Positions 7,456 to 17,700 of a stretch of 64,000 nucleotides of DNA are shown here, piece by piece (the stretch's first letter is position 1; each line of letters begins with the position of its first letter). Source of the stretch: Acinetobacter rongchengensis (GTDB lineage: Bacteria > Pseudomonadota > Gammaproteobacteria > Pseudomonadales > Moraxellaceae); the NCBI RefSeq assembly GCF_003611475.1, contig NZ_RAXT01000009.1, positions 1 through 64,000 of the forward strand. Reading direction: 5' to 3'. The position numbers and the translations under genes were made by a program. Below the pieces are notes generated by a model. The model saw only the letters and a program-made list of their open reading frames with translations, did no database searches and had not been told where the DNA came from.

Positions 7456-10404
7456 ATGACTGTAGATGTGACTGAAACCTTAGCCCAAACTGTTCATCCT
7501 GCGTTTCAGTTGGTACGTCAACACCATGTTGAAGCTTTAGACATTTTAGTTTCAGAATATAAGCACAAAGTCACAGGTGCGATGCATTATCACTTAGCAA
7601 CGGATCACGATGAAAATGTTTTCCTTGTTGCATTTCGTACGCAGCCTATGGATTCCAAAGGTGAAGCGCATATTTTAGAGCATACGGCATTGTGCGGTTC
7701 TGAAAAATTCCCTGTTCGTGACCCATTCTTTTTGATGATTCGTCGTTCACTCAATACCTTTATGAATGCGTTTACAGCAGCAGATTGGACAGCATATCCA
7801 TTTGCGACGCAGAACAAAAAAGACTTCCAAAACTTGCTTGAAGTATATTTGGATGCCGCTTTTGCAGCCAATTTGAATCCTTTGGACTTTGCACAAGAAG
7901 GTATTCGTATCGAGTTGGAAAATGGTGAACCTGTTTACAAAGGTGTGGTATTCAATGAAATGAAAGGTGCGATGAGCTCTCCTTCAGATCAGCTTTATCA
8001 CCAATTAGCTCATCATTTATTCCCTAAAACAACCTATCACTACAATTCAGGTGGTGATCCAAAAGATATTCCAGATTTGACTTACGAAGAGTTAGTCACT
8101 TTCTATAAGTCACATTACCATCCAAGTAATGCCATATTTATGACTTTTGGTGATGAATCTGCTTATCATTTACAAGAGCAGTTTGAAAAGCTAGCACTGT
8201 CTAAGTTTACAAAAGGTGAAACGCTTTATTCTAAAGCAGAACAGCGTTTGACAGCACCGATTGAAGTGCAAGAAACCTATGCAGTTGATGCAGAAGATTT
8301 AAAAGATAAAACCTATCACATCTTGTCATGGTTATTACCTCAAACCAGCGATGTGAAATTGCGTTTAGGTATGCGTTTGGTTGAAGGTGTTCTTTTAGAA
8401 AACTCAGCTTCGCCACTGCGTCATTATTTAGAAACCTGTGGTTATGCACAATCTACTGGCCCAATTATGGGTGTAGATGATTCGAATTATGAAATGACGT
8501 TCTACTGTGGTGTTCAAGGTTCAAATCCTGAACATGCAGCAGAATTTAAAACAGGTGTCTTAAATATTCTGCAAGATGTAGCCTCTAAACCTGTGGATCA
8601 AGACATGGTTGATGCGATTTTGCATCAAATTGAATTGCATCAACGTGAAATTGGTGGTGATGGTACGCCTTATGGTTTAACGCTGATTTTGAATGGATTG
8701 GGTAGTGCAATCCACCACAATGACCCAATTCAGACTTGGGATGTGGATAGCGCTATCGCCAGTGTTAAGGAAGAGCTAAAAGATCCAATGTGGTTGTCGA
8801 ATTTAATTCAAACTCATTTATTGGACAATCCACATCGTGTGCAAATGACTTTAGTACCAGATGCAACCAAGTCTGCAAAAGAAGCTGAAGCTGAAAAAGC
8901 ACGTTTAGCCAAAATTGGTGCAGCACTAACAGAAGCGGATAAGGCTGAAATTATTGCACAAACGGAAGCTTTAAAAGTTCGCCAAGAAACACCAGATGAT
9001 TTATCGTTATTACCAAAAGTTGGTCTAGAAGATATTCCCGCTGAGCTTGCGATTGTACAAGGTCAATTGCGTGAGATTATCTCAAATGGTTTAGATACAC
9101 CATTGAATTTGTATCATGCAGGAACCAATGGTATTTATTATCAACAAGTGTTGATTAAAATTCCTGAACAAATTGTAAAATCTCCATATTTCAACTTGTT
9201 ATCTATTCTCATGGGTGAAGTAGGTGCAGGGCAGTATGATTATTTAGAATTACAACAATTACAAACTGCTGTAAGTGGTGGTTTGGGAATGGGTGCATCT
9301 TTACGTTCTAAAACCGATGACAAAGGTCAAATTAGTGCGTGGCTAACGCTTACGACTAAGTCTTTGGCAGATAAGTTTGATGCAATTCAATTGTTAAAGT
9401 TAGCTTTTGAACAGTTACGTTTTGATGAGAAAGATCGAATTATCGAACTTTTACAACAACGTAAAACCCGTTGGGCTTCACGCTTATCAGGTTCAGGGCA
9501 TAGTTATGCCATGCAAATTGCCTCTCGTAATATGAGTGCTTTGGCAAAACGTGATTATGACAGTACAGGTTTAGGCGCGCTGAATTGGTTAGGTGACTTG
9601 GTTGAAAAAATCGAGCATGACGACACAGCGTATAATGCACTGATTGATGAATTGAAAGCGATTCATCGTGGTTTGATGCTTGCACCAAAACAATTTTTAT
9701 TGGTGTGTGAAGAACATCATTCAGATCGTTTGGTTGAAGAAGTGCAAACGGTTTGGGATAAGCTTGCAGTCGATCAATCTCCTGTGTATTTAACAGAAGT
9801 TGAATTTGAAGAAAGTAATTCTCAAAATTTAGATCAGGCTTGGCTTATCCAAGCCAATGTTCAGTTCTGTGCTTCAGCTTACCAAGCCGTTGATGTTGCA
9901 CACCCTGACGCAGCACCATTGATGGTTCTAGCGGGTTATTTACGCAATGGTTTCTTGCATAGTGCGATTCGTGAAAAAGGCGGCGCGTATGGTGGCGGTG
10001 CAAGTTATGACGGCAATGCATGCTCATTCCGTTTCTATAGCTATCGTGATCCACGTCTTGCTGAAACATTCCAAGATTTTGAAGCAAGCTTAGATTGGTT
10101 ATTGAACAAAGAGCAACACGCTTATCAGCTTGAAGAAGCAATTTTAGGTCTGGTCTCTAGTATGGATAAACCAGGTTCGCCTGCAGGTGAAGCAATTACC
10201 GCATGTTATGCATTGCTTCATGGACGGACACCTGCGTTTAGAAAGCAATTACGTGAGCGTTTATTAAACGTTACTATGGATGACCTTAAGCGTGTGACAC
10301 AAACTTATTTGGTTGAACAAAAACCAGTAAGAGCTGTAGTTGCTCCTGTTGCGAAGAAAGAAGCTTTAGAAAATTTAGGCTTTGAAATTAAAAAAGTGAA
10401 TTAG
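7456..10404 (+). CDS. M16C zinc metallopeptidase, presequence-protease type
   Basis: The 982-residue protein has the inverted zinc motif HxxEH at residues 72-76 (HILEH) followed by TALCGSEKFPVRDPF, as in the PreP/Cym1 branch of insulinase-like proteases. These enzymes enclose and degrade unstructured peptides within two half-shells; the family's second glutamate lies downstream near ELENGEPVYKGVVFNEMKG. There is no signal peptide, so a cytoplasmic peptidase is likely. An AGGAGA ribosome site precedes the ATG. It is monocistronic or shares a transcript with pldA 37 bases downstream. Confidence 0.9.
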   Translation: MTVDVTETLAQTVHPAFQLVRQHHVEALDILVSEYKHKVTGAMHYHLATDHDENVFLVAFRTQPMDSKGEAHILEHTALCGSEKFPVRDPFFLMIRRSLNTFMNAFTAADWTAYPFATQNKKDFQNLLEVYLDAAFAANLNPLDFAQEGIRIELENGEPVYKGVVFNEMKGAMSSPSDQLYHQLAHHLFPKTTYHYNSGGDPKDIPDLTYEELVTFYKSHYHPSNAIFMTFGDESAYHLQEQFEKLALSKFTKGETLYSKAEQRLTAPIEVQETYAVDAEDLKDKTYHILSWLLPQTSDVKLRLGMRLVEGVLLENSASPLRHYLETCGYAQSTGPIMGVDDSNYEMTFYCGVQGSNPEHAAEFKTGVLNILQDVASKPVDQDMVDAILHQIELHQREIGGDGTPYGLTLILNGLGSAIHHNDPIQTWDVDSAIASVKEELKDPMWLSNLIQTHLLDNPHRVQMTLVPDATKSAKEAEAEKARLAKIGAALTEADKAEIIAQTEALKVRQETPDDLSLLPKVGLEDIPAELAIVQGQLREIISNGLDTPLNLYHAGTNGIYYQQVLIKIPEQIVKSPYFNLLSILMGEVGAGQYDYLELQQLQTAVSGGLGMGASLRSKTDDKGQISAWLTLTTKSLADKFDAIQLLKLAFEQLRFDEKDRIIELLQQRKTRWASRLSGSGHSYAMQIASRNMSALAKRDYDSTGLGALNWLGDLVEKIEHDDTAYNALIDELKAIHRGLMLAPKQFLLVCEEHHSDRLVEEVQTVWDKLAVDQSPVYLTEVEFEESNSQNLDQAWLIQANVQFCASAYQAVDVAHPDAAPLMVLAGYLRNGFLHSAIREKGGAYGGGASYDGNACSFRFYSYRDPRLAETFQDFEASLDWLLNKEQHAYQLEEAILGLVSSMDKPGSPAGEAITACYALLHGRTPAFRKQLRERLLNVTMDDLKRVTQTYLVEQKPVRAVVAPVAKKEALENLGFEIKKVN

Positions 10405-10441
10405 GGTCTGTCCATAAACCCCTCATCAATTGGAGAGTTGT

Positions 10442-11590
10442 ATGTCGTTCAAAAATTTTGAACGCACACCATTAAACCTGAGCATCTTGATGATGCTCAG
10501 TTTTGGTTTAATGGAGGTTACACATGCGGATGATACAGCATTGATTAATCCTGCAAGTACACAAGCATGTGTTGCATTAGAGTCTAATGCAGACCGTTTA
10601 GCGTGTTATGATAAAATTTTTAAAACACCAAGTGAACCAGCACCAGTCATTGTTTCAGAACAGCGCGCAGCTCAAGAGATTATAGTTGAGAAAGCTGAAC
10701 CTGTAACTTTAAAGGAAAAGATTGAAGATAAGGCTGAGAATATATTTGCTGTGCATGGCGATAAAATTGATCCGAATACTTCTTTATTGGATAAACGTTG
10801 GGAACTTTCGCAAGACAGTAAATTAGGCACATGGAATATTCGTGCACACCAGCCTGTTTATTTGTTACCTGCGTTTTGGACAACGGAAAAGAATTCATTT
10901 CCAAACAGCCCAAATCCTCAAAATGACGTTGAAGAAGATCAAAATCTAAAATCAATGGAAGCAAAGTTCCAGATTTCATTAAAGACCAAAGCTGTAGAAA
11001 ATATTTTTGGTAAGAATGGCGATTTGTGGCTAGGCTATACACAGTCATCTCGTTGGCAAGTTTATAATTCAGAAGAATCACGACCATTTCGTGAAACCAA
11101 TTATGAACCTGAAGCGAGTTTAATATTCCGTACCAACTATAATCTGTTGGGGTTGAATGGTCGACTTTTAGGTCTTACTTTAAATCATCAATCCAATGGA
11201 CGTTCTGATCCGCTTTCAAGAAGTTGGAATCGTGTCATGTTGAATCTTGGTTTTGAGAAAGACAACTTCGCTTTGATGCTACGTCCTTGGTATCGTATGG
11301 AAGAAGACTTTAACGACGACAATAATCCTGATATCAAAAATTATATGGGGCGTGGTGATATGACTGCGTTCTATCGTTGGAAAGAGCATGACTTTTCATT
11401 GATGCTACGCCATTCTTTAAAAGGTGGTGATGATTCACATGGTGCAGTCCAATTTGATTGGGCATTCCCGATTAAAGGAAAACTTCGAGGTAACCTACAA
11501 ATCTTTGATGGTTATGGTGAAAGTTTGATTGATTATAATCATCGTGCGACCTATGTCGGTTTAGGTGTGTCTTTAATGAATTGGTATTGA
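10442..11590 (+). CDS. pldA: Outer membrane phospholipase A (OMPLA)
   Basis: OMPLA hydrolyses phospholipids that reach the outer leaflet and protects the asymmetry of the outer membrane. The catalytic region is intact: LNHQSNGRSDPLSRSWNR contains the His, Ser and Asn of the family. A signal peptide covers about the first 30 residues. Before the barrel is a region of roughly 100 residues with a paired-cysteine motif (ACVALESNADRLACYDKIF), which makes this 382-residue protein longer than the E. coli enzyme. I chose the ATG at 10442, since the frame upstream starts at a weak TTG within the ribosome site. Confidence 0.93.
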   Translation: MSFKNFERTPLNLSILMMLSFGLMEVTHADDTALINPASTQACVALESNADRLACYDKIFKTPSEPAPVIVSEQRAAQEIIVEKAEPVTLKEKIEDKAENIFAVHGDKIDPNTSLLDKRWELSQDSKLGTWNIRAHQPVYLLPAFWTTEKNSFPNSPNPQNDVEEDQNLKSMEAKFQISLKTKAVENIFGKNGDLWLGYTQSSRWQVYNSEESRPFRETNYEPEASLIFRTNYNLLGLNGRLLGLTLNHQSNGRSDPLSRSWNRVMLNLGFEKDNFALMLRPWYRMEEDFNDDNNPDIKNYMGRGDMTAFYRWKEHDFSLMLRHSLKGGDDSHGAVQFDWAFPIKGKLRGNLQIFDGYGESLIDYNHRATYVGLGVSLMNWY

Positions 11591-11630
11591 GATCCCAATC
11601 ATTTTAATCTAAGCATCGATTCTTTTGAAA

Positions 11631-11670
11631 TAAGCCCTTACATGACATCAAGTAAGGGCTTATTGTTTTT
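11631..11670 (+). terminator. Rho-independent terminator after pldA
   Basis: An 11-base perfect stem (TAAGCCCTTAC with GTAAGGGCTTA) encloses a 10-base loop and is followed by a run of T. It sits between convergent pldA and the potassium transporter gene and may work in both directions. Confidence 0.85.
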
Positions 11671-11759
11671 AACTCTAAGTATTTAATGCTTTAAAATAGA
11701 TCGTCTTGACGCAGTATTTGCTCTAAAGACAGAAGTGGCTGAATTTTTAAGGGCTGTAT

Positions 11760-13112
11760 TTAACCGATTTGGATTTCTGTAGTCGGGTAACTGACTCGGC
11801 TCTTGTTTGGTGTTGCGATCAGATATGCCAAGGTCAAAGGCCCTAAACGACCTGCGAACATTAAAAAAATTAAAGCGACTAAACTACCAGGACTTAAATC
11901 CTCAGTGACTCCGCGAGATAAGCCCACGGTGCAGGCGGCGGAAACGGCTTCAAATAATAAATCTAAGAATTTTTTATTGGGTTCTAATATCAATAGCGTG
12001 AAGAAACCAATTAAAATCAACAGTGAAGTGATGGCAATTACGGCCAATGCTTTGAAAGTGGCCTGATGCGAAACTGAACGACCAAAAACTCTAATCTCAT
12101 CGGAACGCTTTAAGAAAGTGATCACACTTAAAATCATAATAATAAATGTGCCGACTTTAATTCCGCCCGCCGTACTCAAAGACCCGCCCCCAATAAACAT
12201 TAACACCATGGTAATGAGTGTTGAAGCATTGGTCATATTGCCGACTTCTAAACTGTTAAAGCCTGAAGAGCGGGGTACAGTGGCATGGAACCATGCATTC
12301 AATGCTTGATCACCGACTGACATCGGTGCAAGTGTTAAAGGGTTAGATGCCTCTATTAACCAGATCACAATGAAAGCGAATAGATTTAATCCTGCAATTG
12401 TTGAAAGAATTAATTTACTGTTGGTTGAAAGCTTTTTCCAACGTTTGGCACGTTTAATATCCATCAGAACAACGAAACCAATTCCACCAATAATATAGAG
12501 CATACTGATGGTGAATGTGACCATGTATTGGTCAGAGAAACTCATCAAGCTATTGGGAAATAAAGAAAATCCACCATTGTTGAACGCTGAGACACTGTAA
12601 AACAGTGCGTAGAAAAAAGCATTATCAAGGTCATAGTGATGTGACCAAGCCATGGTTAAAATTGCAGTCCCAATCGCTTCAAAAAATAATGAATAGAGAA
12701 AAACGCCTTTTACGGTAAAAGTTGCTTTTGCGAGACTGGTTTGTCCAATGGTTTCTTGTGCCATGATCTGCTGTTTAAGTCCAACTTTGGAAGAAAGACT
12801 CAAGGCCGCAAGAATCGCAAAAGTCATAAAACCTAGGCCACCACATTGGATCAGTAACATCACCACAACTTGACCAAAAGTGGTAAATGAATCCCCAATA
12901 TTCACCACAGAAAGGCCTGTAATGGTGACAGCAGAAGTTGCAGTGAAAAGCGCATTTATCCATGTTAATTCGCCGTGATGGGCGAACGGAAGTTTCAGCA
13001 ACAATGTACCGATAATGATGAAACTTAAAAAACCTAAAGCAAGTAAGCTCGGTGGACTGAGATTAATACGATTATGTTTTTTATCGACCAATTCATTTTT
13101 AGATAAACGCAT
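11760..13112 (-). CDS. Potassium uptake protein, TrkH/KtrB type
   Basis: This 450-residue polytopic protein is the ion-conducting subunit of a Ktr/Trk potassium uptake system. The four selectivity-filter loops are visible: AVTITGLSVV, SAFNNGGFS, VPRSSGFNS and AACTVGLSRG, each with the conserved glycine. Its length is closer to KtrB than to long TrkH proteins. The start lies nine bases after the stop of the RCK-domain gene upstream, so the two are co-transcribed and form one system gated by nucleotide binding. Confidence 0.92.
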   Translation of the reverse strand: MRLSKNELVDKKHNRINLSPPSLLALGFLSFIIIGTLLLKLPFAHHGELTWINALFTATSAVTITGLSVVNIGDSFTTFGQVVVMLLIQCGGLGFMTFAILAALSLSSKVGLKQQIMAQETIGQTSLAKATFTVKGVFLYSLFFEAIGTAILTMAWSHHYDLDNAFFYALFYSVSAFNNGGFSLFPNSLMSFSDQYMVTFTISMLYIIGGIGFVVLMDIKRAKRWKKLSTNSKLILSTIAGLNLFAFIVIWLIEASNPLTLAPMSVGDQALNAWFHATVPRSSGFNSLEVGNMTNASTLITMVLMFIGGGSLSTAGGIKVGTFIIMILSVITFLKRSDEIRVFGRSVSHQATFKALAVIAITSLLILIGFFTLLILEPNKKFLDLLFEAVSAACTVGLSRGVTEDLSPGSLVALIFLMFAGRLGPLTLAYLIATPNKSRVSYPTTEIQIG

Positions 13113-13121
13113 AGATCACAA

Positions 13122-13772
13122 CTATAAGAATCGTATTGAAAATTGTCTTAACATTTCTACAGGACCTTCAAGAATTAAAATATCTTTTTCTTGTAAAATT
13201 GTTCCAGGTGCGATCTCATAAAGTACATGAGAGCCACGTTGTAACATTAAAGTTTTGATATCAGGGGTATTTTCCATGACAGCCTGAAATTGCATGCCTT
13301 GTAATTTTGCTGAAATTTCAATTTTAACGATATAGCGATCATTGTTGAGCGCCATATAGCGTCGAACCATTGGGTAACTGAGCGATTGCGCGACTCGAAT
13401 CCCCATGTCTTCTTCAGGGTGAATAATTTTCGTAATGCCTAAATGTGACAAAATCATATGGTGTGCTTTAGATTTTGCTTTGGCATAGATTTTATCAATG
13501 CCTAAATTTTTTAAATGTAAAACGCATAAAATACTGGCTTCGATGTCTTCACCAATCGCAACCACAACAGCATCACAGTTTTTTACATTCAGTTCATCTA
13601 AAACATGTTCATCTGTTCCATCGGCAATCACCGCATGGCTGATTTGATCTGCGATATTTTCAACATTTTTTTTAAGGGTATCTATTCCAATCACATCGTG
13701 ATTTAAATTGGTGAGTTCTAATGCAATCGCTCCACCAAAACTCCCTAAACCGATAACAGCAAATAATGCCAT
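13122..13772 (-). CDS. Potassium channel regulator, TrkA/KtrA type (RCK domains)
   Basis: The 216-residue cytosolic protein begins with a Rossmann nucleotide-binding motif (FAVIGLGSFGGAIA) and an acidic residue at the end of the second strand (GID), typical of RCK-N. A smaller RCK-C domain occupies the last 75 residues or so. It binds NAD or adenine nucleotides and gates the transporter encoded just downstream. The single RCK pair and length of about 220 match KtrA rather than the double-length TrkA of E. coli. Confidence 0.92.
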   Translation of the reverse strand: MALFAVIGLGSFGGAIALELTNLNHDVIGIDTLKKNVENIADQISHAVIADGTDEHVLDELNVKNCDAVVVAIGEDIEASILCVLHLKNLGIDKIYAKAKSKAHHMILSHLGITKIIHPEEDMGIRVAQSLSYPMVRRYMALNNDRYIVKIEISAKLQGMQFQAVMENTPDIKTLMLQRGSHVLYEIAPGTILQEKDILILEGPVEMLRQFSIRFL

Positions 13773-13993
13773 AATCTAAAAAATCCTTATCAGCATGCGA
13801 AATTCGCATAAACATCATATTTAATTCATTGCATTTTATATTTAAACGTTACAGCAGCCAATCTGTAAAAGAACAATAAAATAGGTTAAATGTAAAAATA
13901 GTCATTTTTCTTGTCATAAATATTTAAAAAAGCATAAATATAATTCATTTAAAGATGGATTTTCACTCTAAAACTTAAGTTTAAGTATAAAAA

Positions 13994-14539
13994 ATGGATG
14001 ATAAAAAGATTTTCAAAATACTCCAGCATTGGTTTCCTGAATTGTTGGAGAGAAAAATACCCAAAAAGAAAAAGCGTAAAGATTTTGAGGAATTTTTAGG
14101 CTGGTTGGTTGCAGAAAAAGTCGCAAATCATTTACGTGCTTTTCTGATGAAAATAGATCGTCATGCATTCCAAGAAAATGAAATTGAACGGAGTGCTATT
14201 TTTCAAGATCATCGTTTAGATGCTCAACATGTGCAGCGTACAATTCGGCTACGCGCTCAACCCATTTTTGCACATTATGAAAAGCATAAAGCAATTATTG
14301 GGCGTTATTACAATGTACAAGATCAGGTCTTTGATATTGTTTTTGAAGAGATTTTAACAGTTCTAAAAATGCATGGTTTTGAATTGCTTTTGATCTATGC
14401 CGAGGATTATTATTGGTTGGCTGTCCCTAACCAAGAACACAAAATTGAGAAATTCTGTAAATATTTCAATAAACAATTCCATGATGAAGATATCTGTATC
14501 GAACATTATGCATTGTTTGATTGTTCAAGATCGACTTGA
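13994..14539 (+). CDS. Uncharacterised protein, first of two tandem paralogs
   Basis: I do not recognise this 181-residue protein. It starts with a Lys-rich, Trp-containing segment (KILQHWFPELLERKIPKKKK). Near the C-terminus it has a hydrophobic-aromatic stretch (LLLIYAEDYYWLAVPNQ) followed by a charged helix (KIEKFCKYFNKQF). The next gene encodes a clear paralog with the same landmarks in the same order, so the pair arose by tandem duplication. No signal peptide or membrane helix is visible. It lies alone between a potassium system and ilvA, so context gives no functional hint. Confidence 0.7.
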   Translation: MDDKKIFKILQHWFPELLERKIPKKKKRKDFEEFLGWLVAEKVANHLRAFLMKIDRHAFQENEIERSAIFQDHRLDAQHVQRTIRLRAQPIFAHYEKHKAIIGRYYNVQDQVFDIVFEEILTVLKMHGFELLLIYAEDYYWLAVPNQEHKIEKFCKYFNKQFHDEDICIEHYALFDCSRST

Positions 14540-14609
14540 GGTTTGAAACATGAAGGCTTTTTAAAGTATAGTTTTGTTCACTTTTTAAAGACTTAAAATT
14601 GAATAAACA

Positions 14610-15206
14610 ATGCATGATAAAAAGATATATCAACGCTTACAAGTATGGTTTCCAGAGTTGGAGTCGCTGAAAATTCCAAAGAAAAAATTTAGAAGAGATT
14701 TTGATACTTTCTATTATTGGCTATCTCCTAAAAATATAACAGAGCCTACGGCTGATGATGATCTTCAAGAACACAAATATCGTGGTTATTTTTTAAGTAT
14801 TGATCGTGATCAACATTTTGATAATGGTATTGAGGCTTGCGCATTATTTCAGGATTTAAGTGTGGATGTTGATGCAATCCAAAACAGGATTGAGTTAAGA
14901 ACCGCGCCATTATTTGAACATTTTGAAAAATATAAAGATTTAATTGGTAATTTTTATGCTTTACGTAGCCATGTATACGATATTGTTCTGGAGGAAATTT
15001 ACAACGAGGTGAGAAAGCAGGGGTATCGAATGTTGTTGATTTACGCATCTGAACAGATTTGGATGGCTGTGCCAGATCAACCTAAAAAAATAGAACAATT
15101 TATTCAGTTATTTCGTAAGCAATTTATTGGATCGCATCCATCCATCGAATATTATGAACGATTTAAACCATTTAATTTGAATAGTTTTTTGTCAGACGAT
15201 GATTGA
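14610..15206 (+). CDS. Uncharacterised protein, second of two tandem paralogs
   Basis: This 198-residue protein is homologous along its length to the preceding gene. Shared blocks are DKKI, VWFPELESLKIPKKK, the central SIDRDQHFDNGIE (IDRHAFQENEIE in the first copy), FEHFEKYKDLIGNFY and the C-terminal LLIYASEQIWMAVPDQ. A short insertion (TADDDLQEHKYRG) near residue 50 distinguishes it. The sequences are clearly diverged, so the duplication is not recent. The function is unknown; a palindromic terminator follows it. Confidence 0.7.
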   Translation: MHDKKIYQRLQVWFPELESLKIPKKKFRRDFDTFYYWLSPKNITEPTADDDLQEHKYRGYFLSIDRDQHFDNGIEACALFQDLSVDVDAIQNRIELRTAPLFEHFEKYKDLIGNFYALRSHVYDIVLEEIYNEVRKQGYRMLLIYASEQIWMAVPDQPKKIEQFIQLFRKQFIGSHPSIEYYERFKPFNLNSFLSDDD

Positions 15207-15231
15207 TTGTTCAATTCAAAATACTTATATA

Positions 15232-15261
15232 CATCAAGCTCTATTTGACAAGAGCTTGATG
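15232..15261. terminator. Hairpin terminator between convergent genes
   Basis: CATCAAGCTCT pairs perfectly with AGAGCTTGATG around an eight-base loop. It lies between the second paralog (plus) and ilvA (minus). The flanking T/A tracts are weak, so its efficiency is uncertain. Confidence 0.65.
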
Positions 15262-15278
15262 CATATTGAAAGACAATC

Positions 15279-16817
15279 CTATTTCAAGAAACGCTGATAA
15301 CCTAAGTTATTGGTAATTTCTGCATATGGATAAGTTATGCTTTCCAATGTTTCAATTAAACCATCAGGATTTTGTTTAGCATCAGTCGCTTCAAGACCAA
15401 CCAATACACGACCTTCCGCAGCACCGTGGTTACGGTAGTGGAATAGGGTAATGTTATGTGTTGGCCCAAGACGTTCTAAGAAAGTCAATAATGCACCCGG
15501 ACGCTCAGGGAACTCGACACGGAAAAGACGTTCATTTTCAATATCGGCATGACCGCCAACGAGGTAGCGAATATGTAACTTCGCCACTTCATCATCAGAT
15601 AAATCATCCACATCATAATGTATTTTCAATGCTTCATAGATATCGTGGCGTTCTTTCTCACCCGCTTTTAAACTGATGCCGACAAAAACTTGTGCTGCCG
15701 ATGCATCACTCGCACGGTAATTAAACTCAGTGATATTACGACCTTGCAAAGCACGGCAGAAGTTAAGGAAAGAACCTTTTTCTTCGGGAATCGTCACAGC
15801 AAAAATAGCTTCTTTACGTTCACCTAGTTCTGTACGCTCAGCAATATAACGTAAACGATCGAAATTCATGTTTGCACCACAAACGATCGACACCATGTTT
15901 TTGCCTGAAAGTTGGTGTTCAGCAACGTATTTTTTGATCCCTGCCAAAGCCATCGCTCCTGAAGGTTCTACGATGCTACGACATTCATCATAAGTGTCTT
16001 TAATTGCAGCACAGATTTCATCGGTATTGACTAAAATAACGTCACGTTCAACGATTGGACCTGAATTATCCGATTTTTGCAGTTGAATCACTTCAAATGG
16101 TTTCTCGCCAATTTGCGCAACTGCTGTACCATCTGCAAATAAACCAACAGTTGGTAGAATCACACGCTCATTAGATTCAAAAGCTGCTTTTAAACATGCA
16201 GATTCATCATACTCAACAGGAATGACTTTGACATGTGGCGCAACATCACCTAAATAGGCTGCAACACCTGCGATTAAACCACCACCACCTACAGCGACGA
16301 AAACATATTCGACATCACGCCATTGACGTAAAATTTCATTGGCAATGGTTCCTTGCCCAGCCATGACCAATTCATCGTCATAAGGTGGAATAAAGCTCAT
16401 GCCTTCATCTTTAGCACGTTGGATGGCATATTTATTGGCAACATCAAACGAATCACCATGCAGAACCACTTCACCGCCTAAGCGTTTTACCGCTTGGACT
16501 TTAATGTCAGGTGTGGTTTTTGGCATAACAATAATGGCACGAATTCCTAACTTTTGACCTGATAATGCCACGCCTTGAGCATGGTTACCCGCAGAAGCAG
16601 TAATAACGCCACGTTCCAACTGAGATTTCGGTAATTGACTGATGCGGTTATAAGCACCACGCAGTTTGAAAGAAAAGACAGGTTGTAAGTCTTCGCGTTT
16701 AAAGCGAATGTTATTGTTTAGTTTTTCACTAATTCGTGGCGCTGCTTCGAGTGGGGTTTCGATTGCAACGTCATAGACGGTTGCCTGTAATATTTGTCGA
16801 ACCAAACGAGACAGCAT
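15279..16817 (-). CDS. ilvA: Threonine ammonia-lyase, biosynthetic
   Basis: This PLP enzyme deaminates threonine to 2-oxobutanoate, the first step of isoleucine synthesis. The PLP lysine is Lys51 in FSFKLRGAYNR and the glycine-rich phosphate loop is VGGGGLIAG. After the catalytic domain (about 1-320) come two ACT-like regulatory domains, visible as EEKGSFLNFCRALQGRNITEF and PERPGALLTFLERL. They show it is the isoleucine-feedback-regulated long form; 512 residues is close to the E. coli length. It is divergent from rpiA. Confidence 0.96.
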   Translation of the reverse strand: MLSRLVRQILQATVYDVAIETPLEAAPRISEKLNNNIRFKREDLQPVFSFKLRGAYNRISQLPKSQLERGVITASAGNHAQGVALSGQKLGIRAIIVMPKTTPDIKVQAVKRLGGEVVLHGDSFDVANKYAIQRAKDEGMSFIPPYDDELVMAGQGTIANEILRQWRDVEYVFVAVGGGGLIAGVAAYLGDVAPHVKVIPVEYDESACLKAAFESNERVILPTVGLFADGTAVAQIGEKPFEVIQLQKSDNSGPIVERDVILVNTDEICAAIKDTYDECRSIVEPSGAMALAGIKKYVAEHQLSGKNMVSIVCGANMNFDRLRYIAERTELGERKEAIFAVTIPEEKGSFLNFCRALQGRNITEFNYRASDASAAQVFVGISLKAGEKERHDIYEALKIHYDVDDLSDDEVAKLHIRYLVGGHADIENERLFRVEFPERPGALLTFLERLGPTHNITLFHYRNHGAAEGRVLVGLEATDAKQNPDGLIETLESITYPYAEITNNLGYQRFLK

Positions 16818-16932
16818 GTTAATTTTCCATCTAACAGTTTAAAATGAGCGATCATTGTAACAAACCGATGTACATTTGCGTTTTAAAATTATGCAAAATG
16901 TGCAGGAAATTGAAATTTAATTGAGAGAAGCC

Positions 16933-17604
16933 ATGAGCCTTTATGCAACCCAAGATGAGAAAAAACAAGCAGCAGCCAAAGCTGCTTTGAAACACTTACC
17001 AAAAGGGGGCATTTTGGGGGTGGGTACGGGGAGTACTGTAAACTTCTTAATTGACCTTTTACCAGAATTACAATTGGAAGCTGCGGTTGCAAGTTCTGAG
17101 GCTACAGCACAACGCCTTAAAAAATTAGGCATTGAAGTGGTTGATATGAACTATGTGGGGGGTCTAGATGCTTATGTTGATGGGGCAGATGAAATTGATC
17201 GCCATATGCATATGATTAAAGGTGGTGGTGCGGCGCTAACACGTGAGAAAATTGTTGCTTCTATTGCTAAAAAATTCGTTTGTATCGTTGATGATTCAAA
17301 ATGGGTTAATCAGTTGGGACGTGAGTTCCCAGTACCGATTGAAGTGATTCCAATGGCACGTTCTGCTGTTGCGCGTAAAATTGTTTCTTTAGGTGGTGAT
17401 CCTGCTTATCGTGAAGGTGTGGTCACCGACAATGGTAATGTGATTCTTGATGTTTTTAATTTGAATATTTTAAATGCTTTAGAGCTTGAAAAAACTTTAA
17501 ATGATATTCCTGGTGTTGTTTGTAACGGTATTTTTGCCATTCAAAAAGCGGATATTGCCATCGTTGCGACCAATAATGGTATTGAAGAGCGTACAGCGGT
17601 TTAA
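16933..17604 (+). CDS. rpiA: Ribose-5-phosphate isomerase A
   Basis: RpiA interconverts ribose 5-phosphate and ribulose 5-phosphate in the pentose phosphate pathway. The 223-residue protein shows the phosphate-binding GVGTGSTV motif, the active-site DGADEID loop and [13 protein letters not shown], all highly conserved. I chose the ATG at 16933 because a GAGAAG ribosome site lies just upstream and the product then has the usual length; the frame opens at a TTG 12 bases earlier. It is divergent from ilvA. Confidence 0.95.
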   Translation: MSLYATQDEKKQAAAKAALKHLPKGGILGVGTGSTVNFLIDLLPELQLEAAVASSEATAQRLKKLGIEVVDMNYVGGLDAYVDGADEIDRHMHMIKGGGAALTREKIVASIAKKFVCIVDDSKWVNQLGREFPVPIEVIPMARSAVARKIVSLGGDPAYREGVVTDNGNVILDVFNLNILNALELEKTLNDIPGVVCNGIFAIQKADIAIVATNNGIEERTAV

Positions 17605-17700
17605 GAAAATGAAGAGCATCACCGCGATAATTATTTTTTCTTTTAAGGAAAATTTTAATGAGTTTGTAAAACAGCGATGTGGTGCTTTTTATATGATTAA

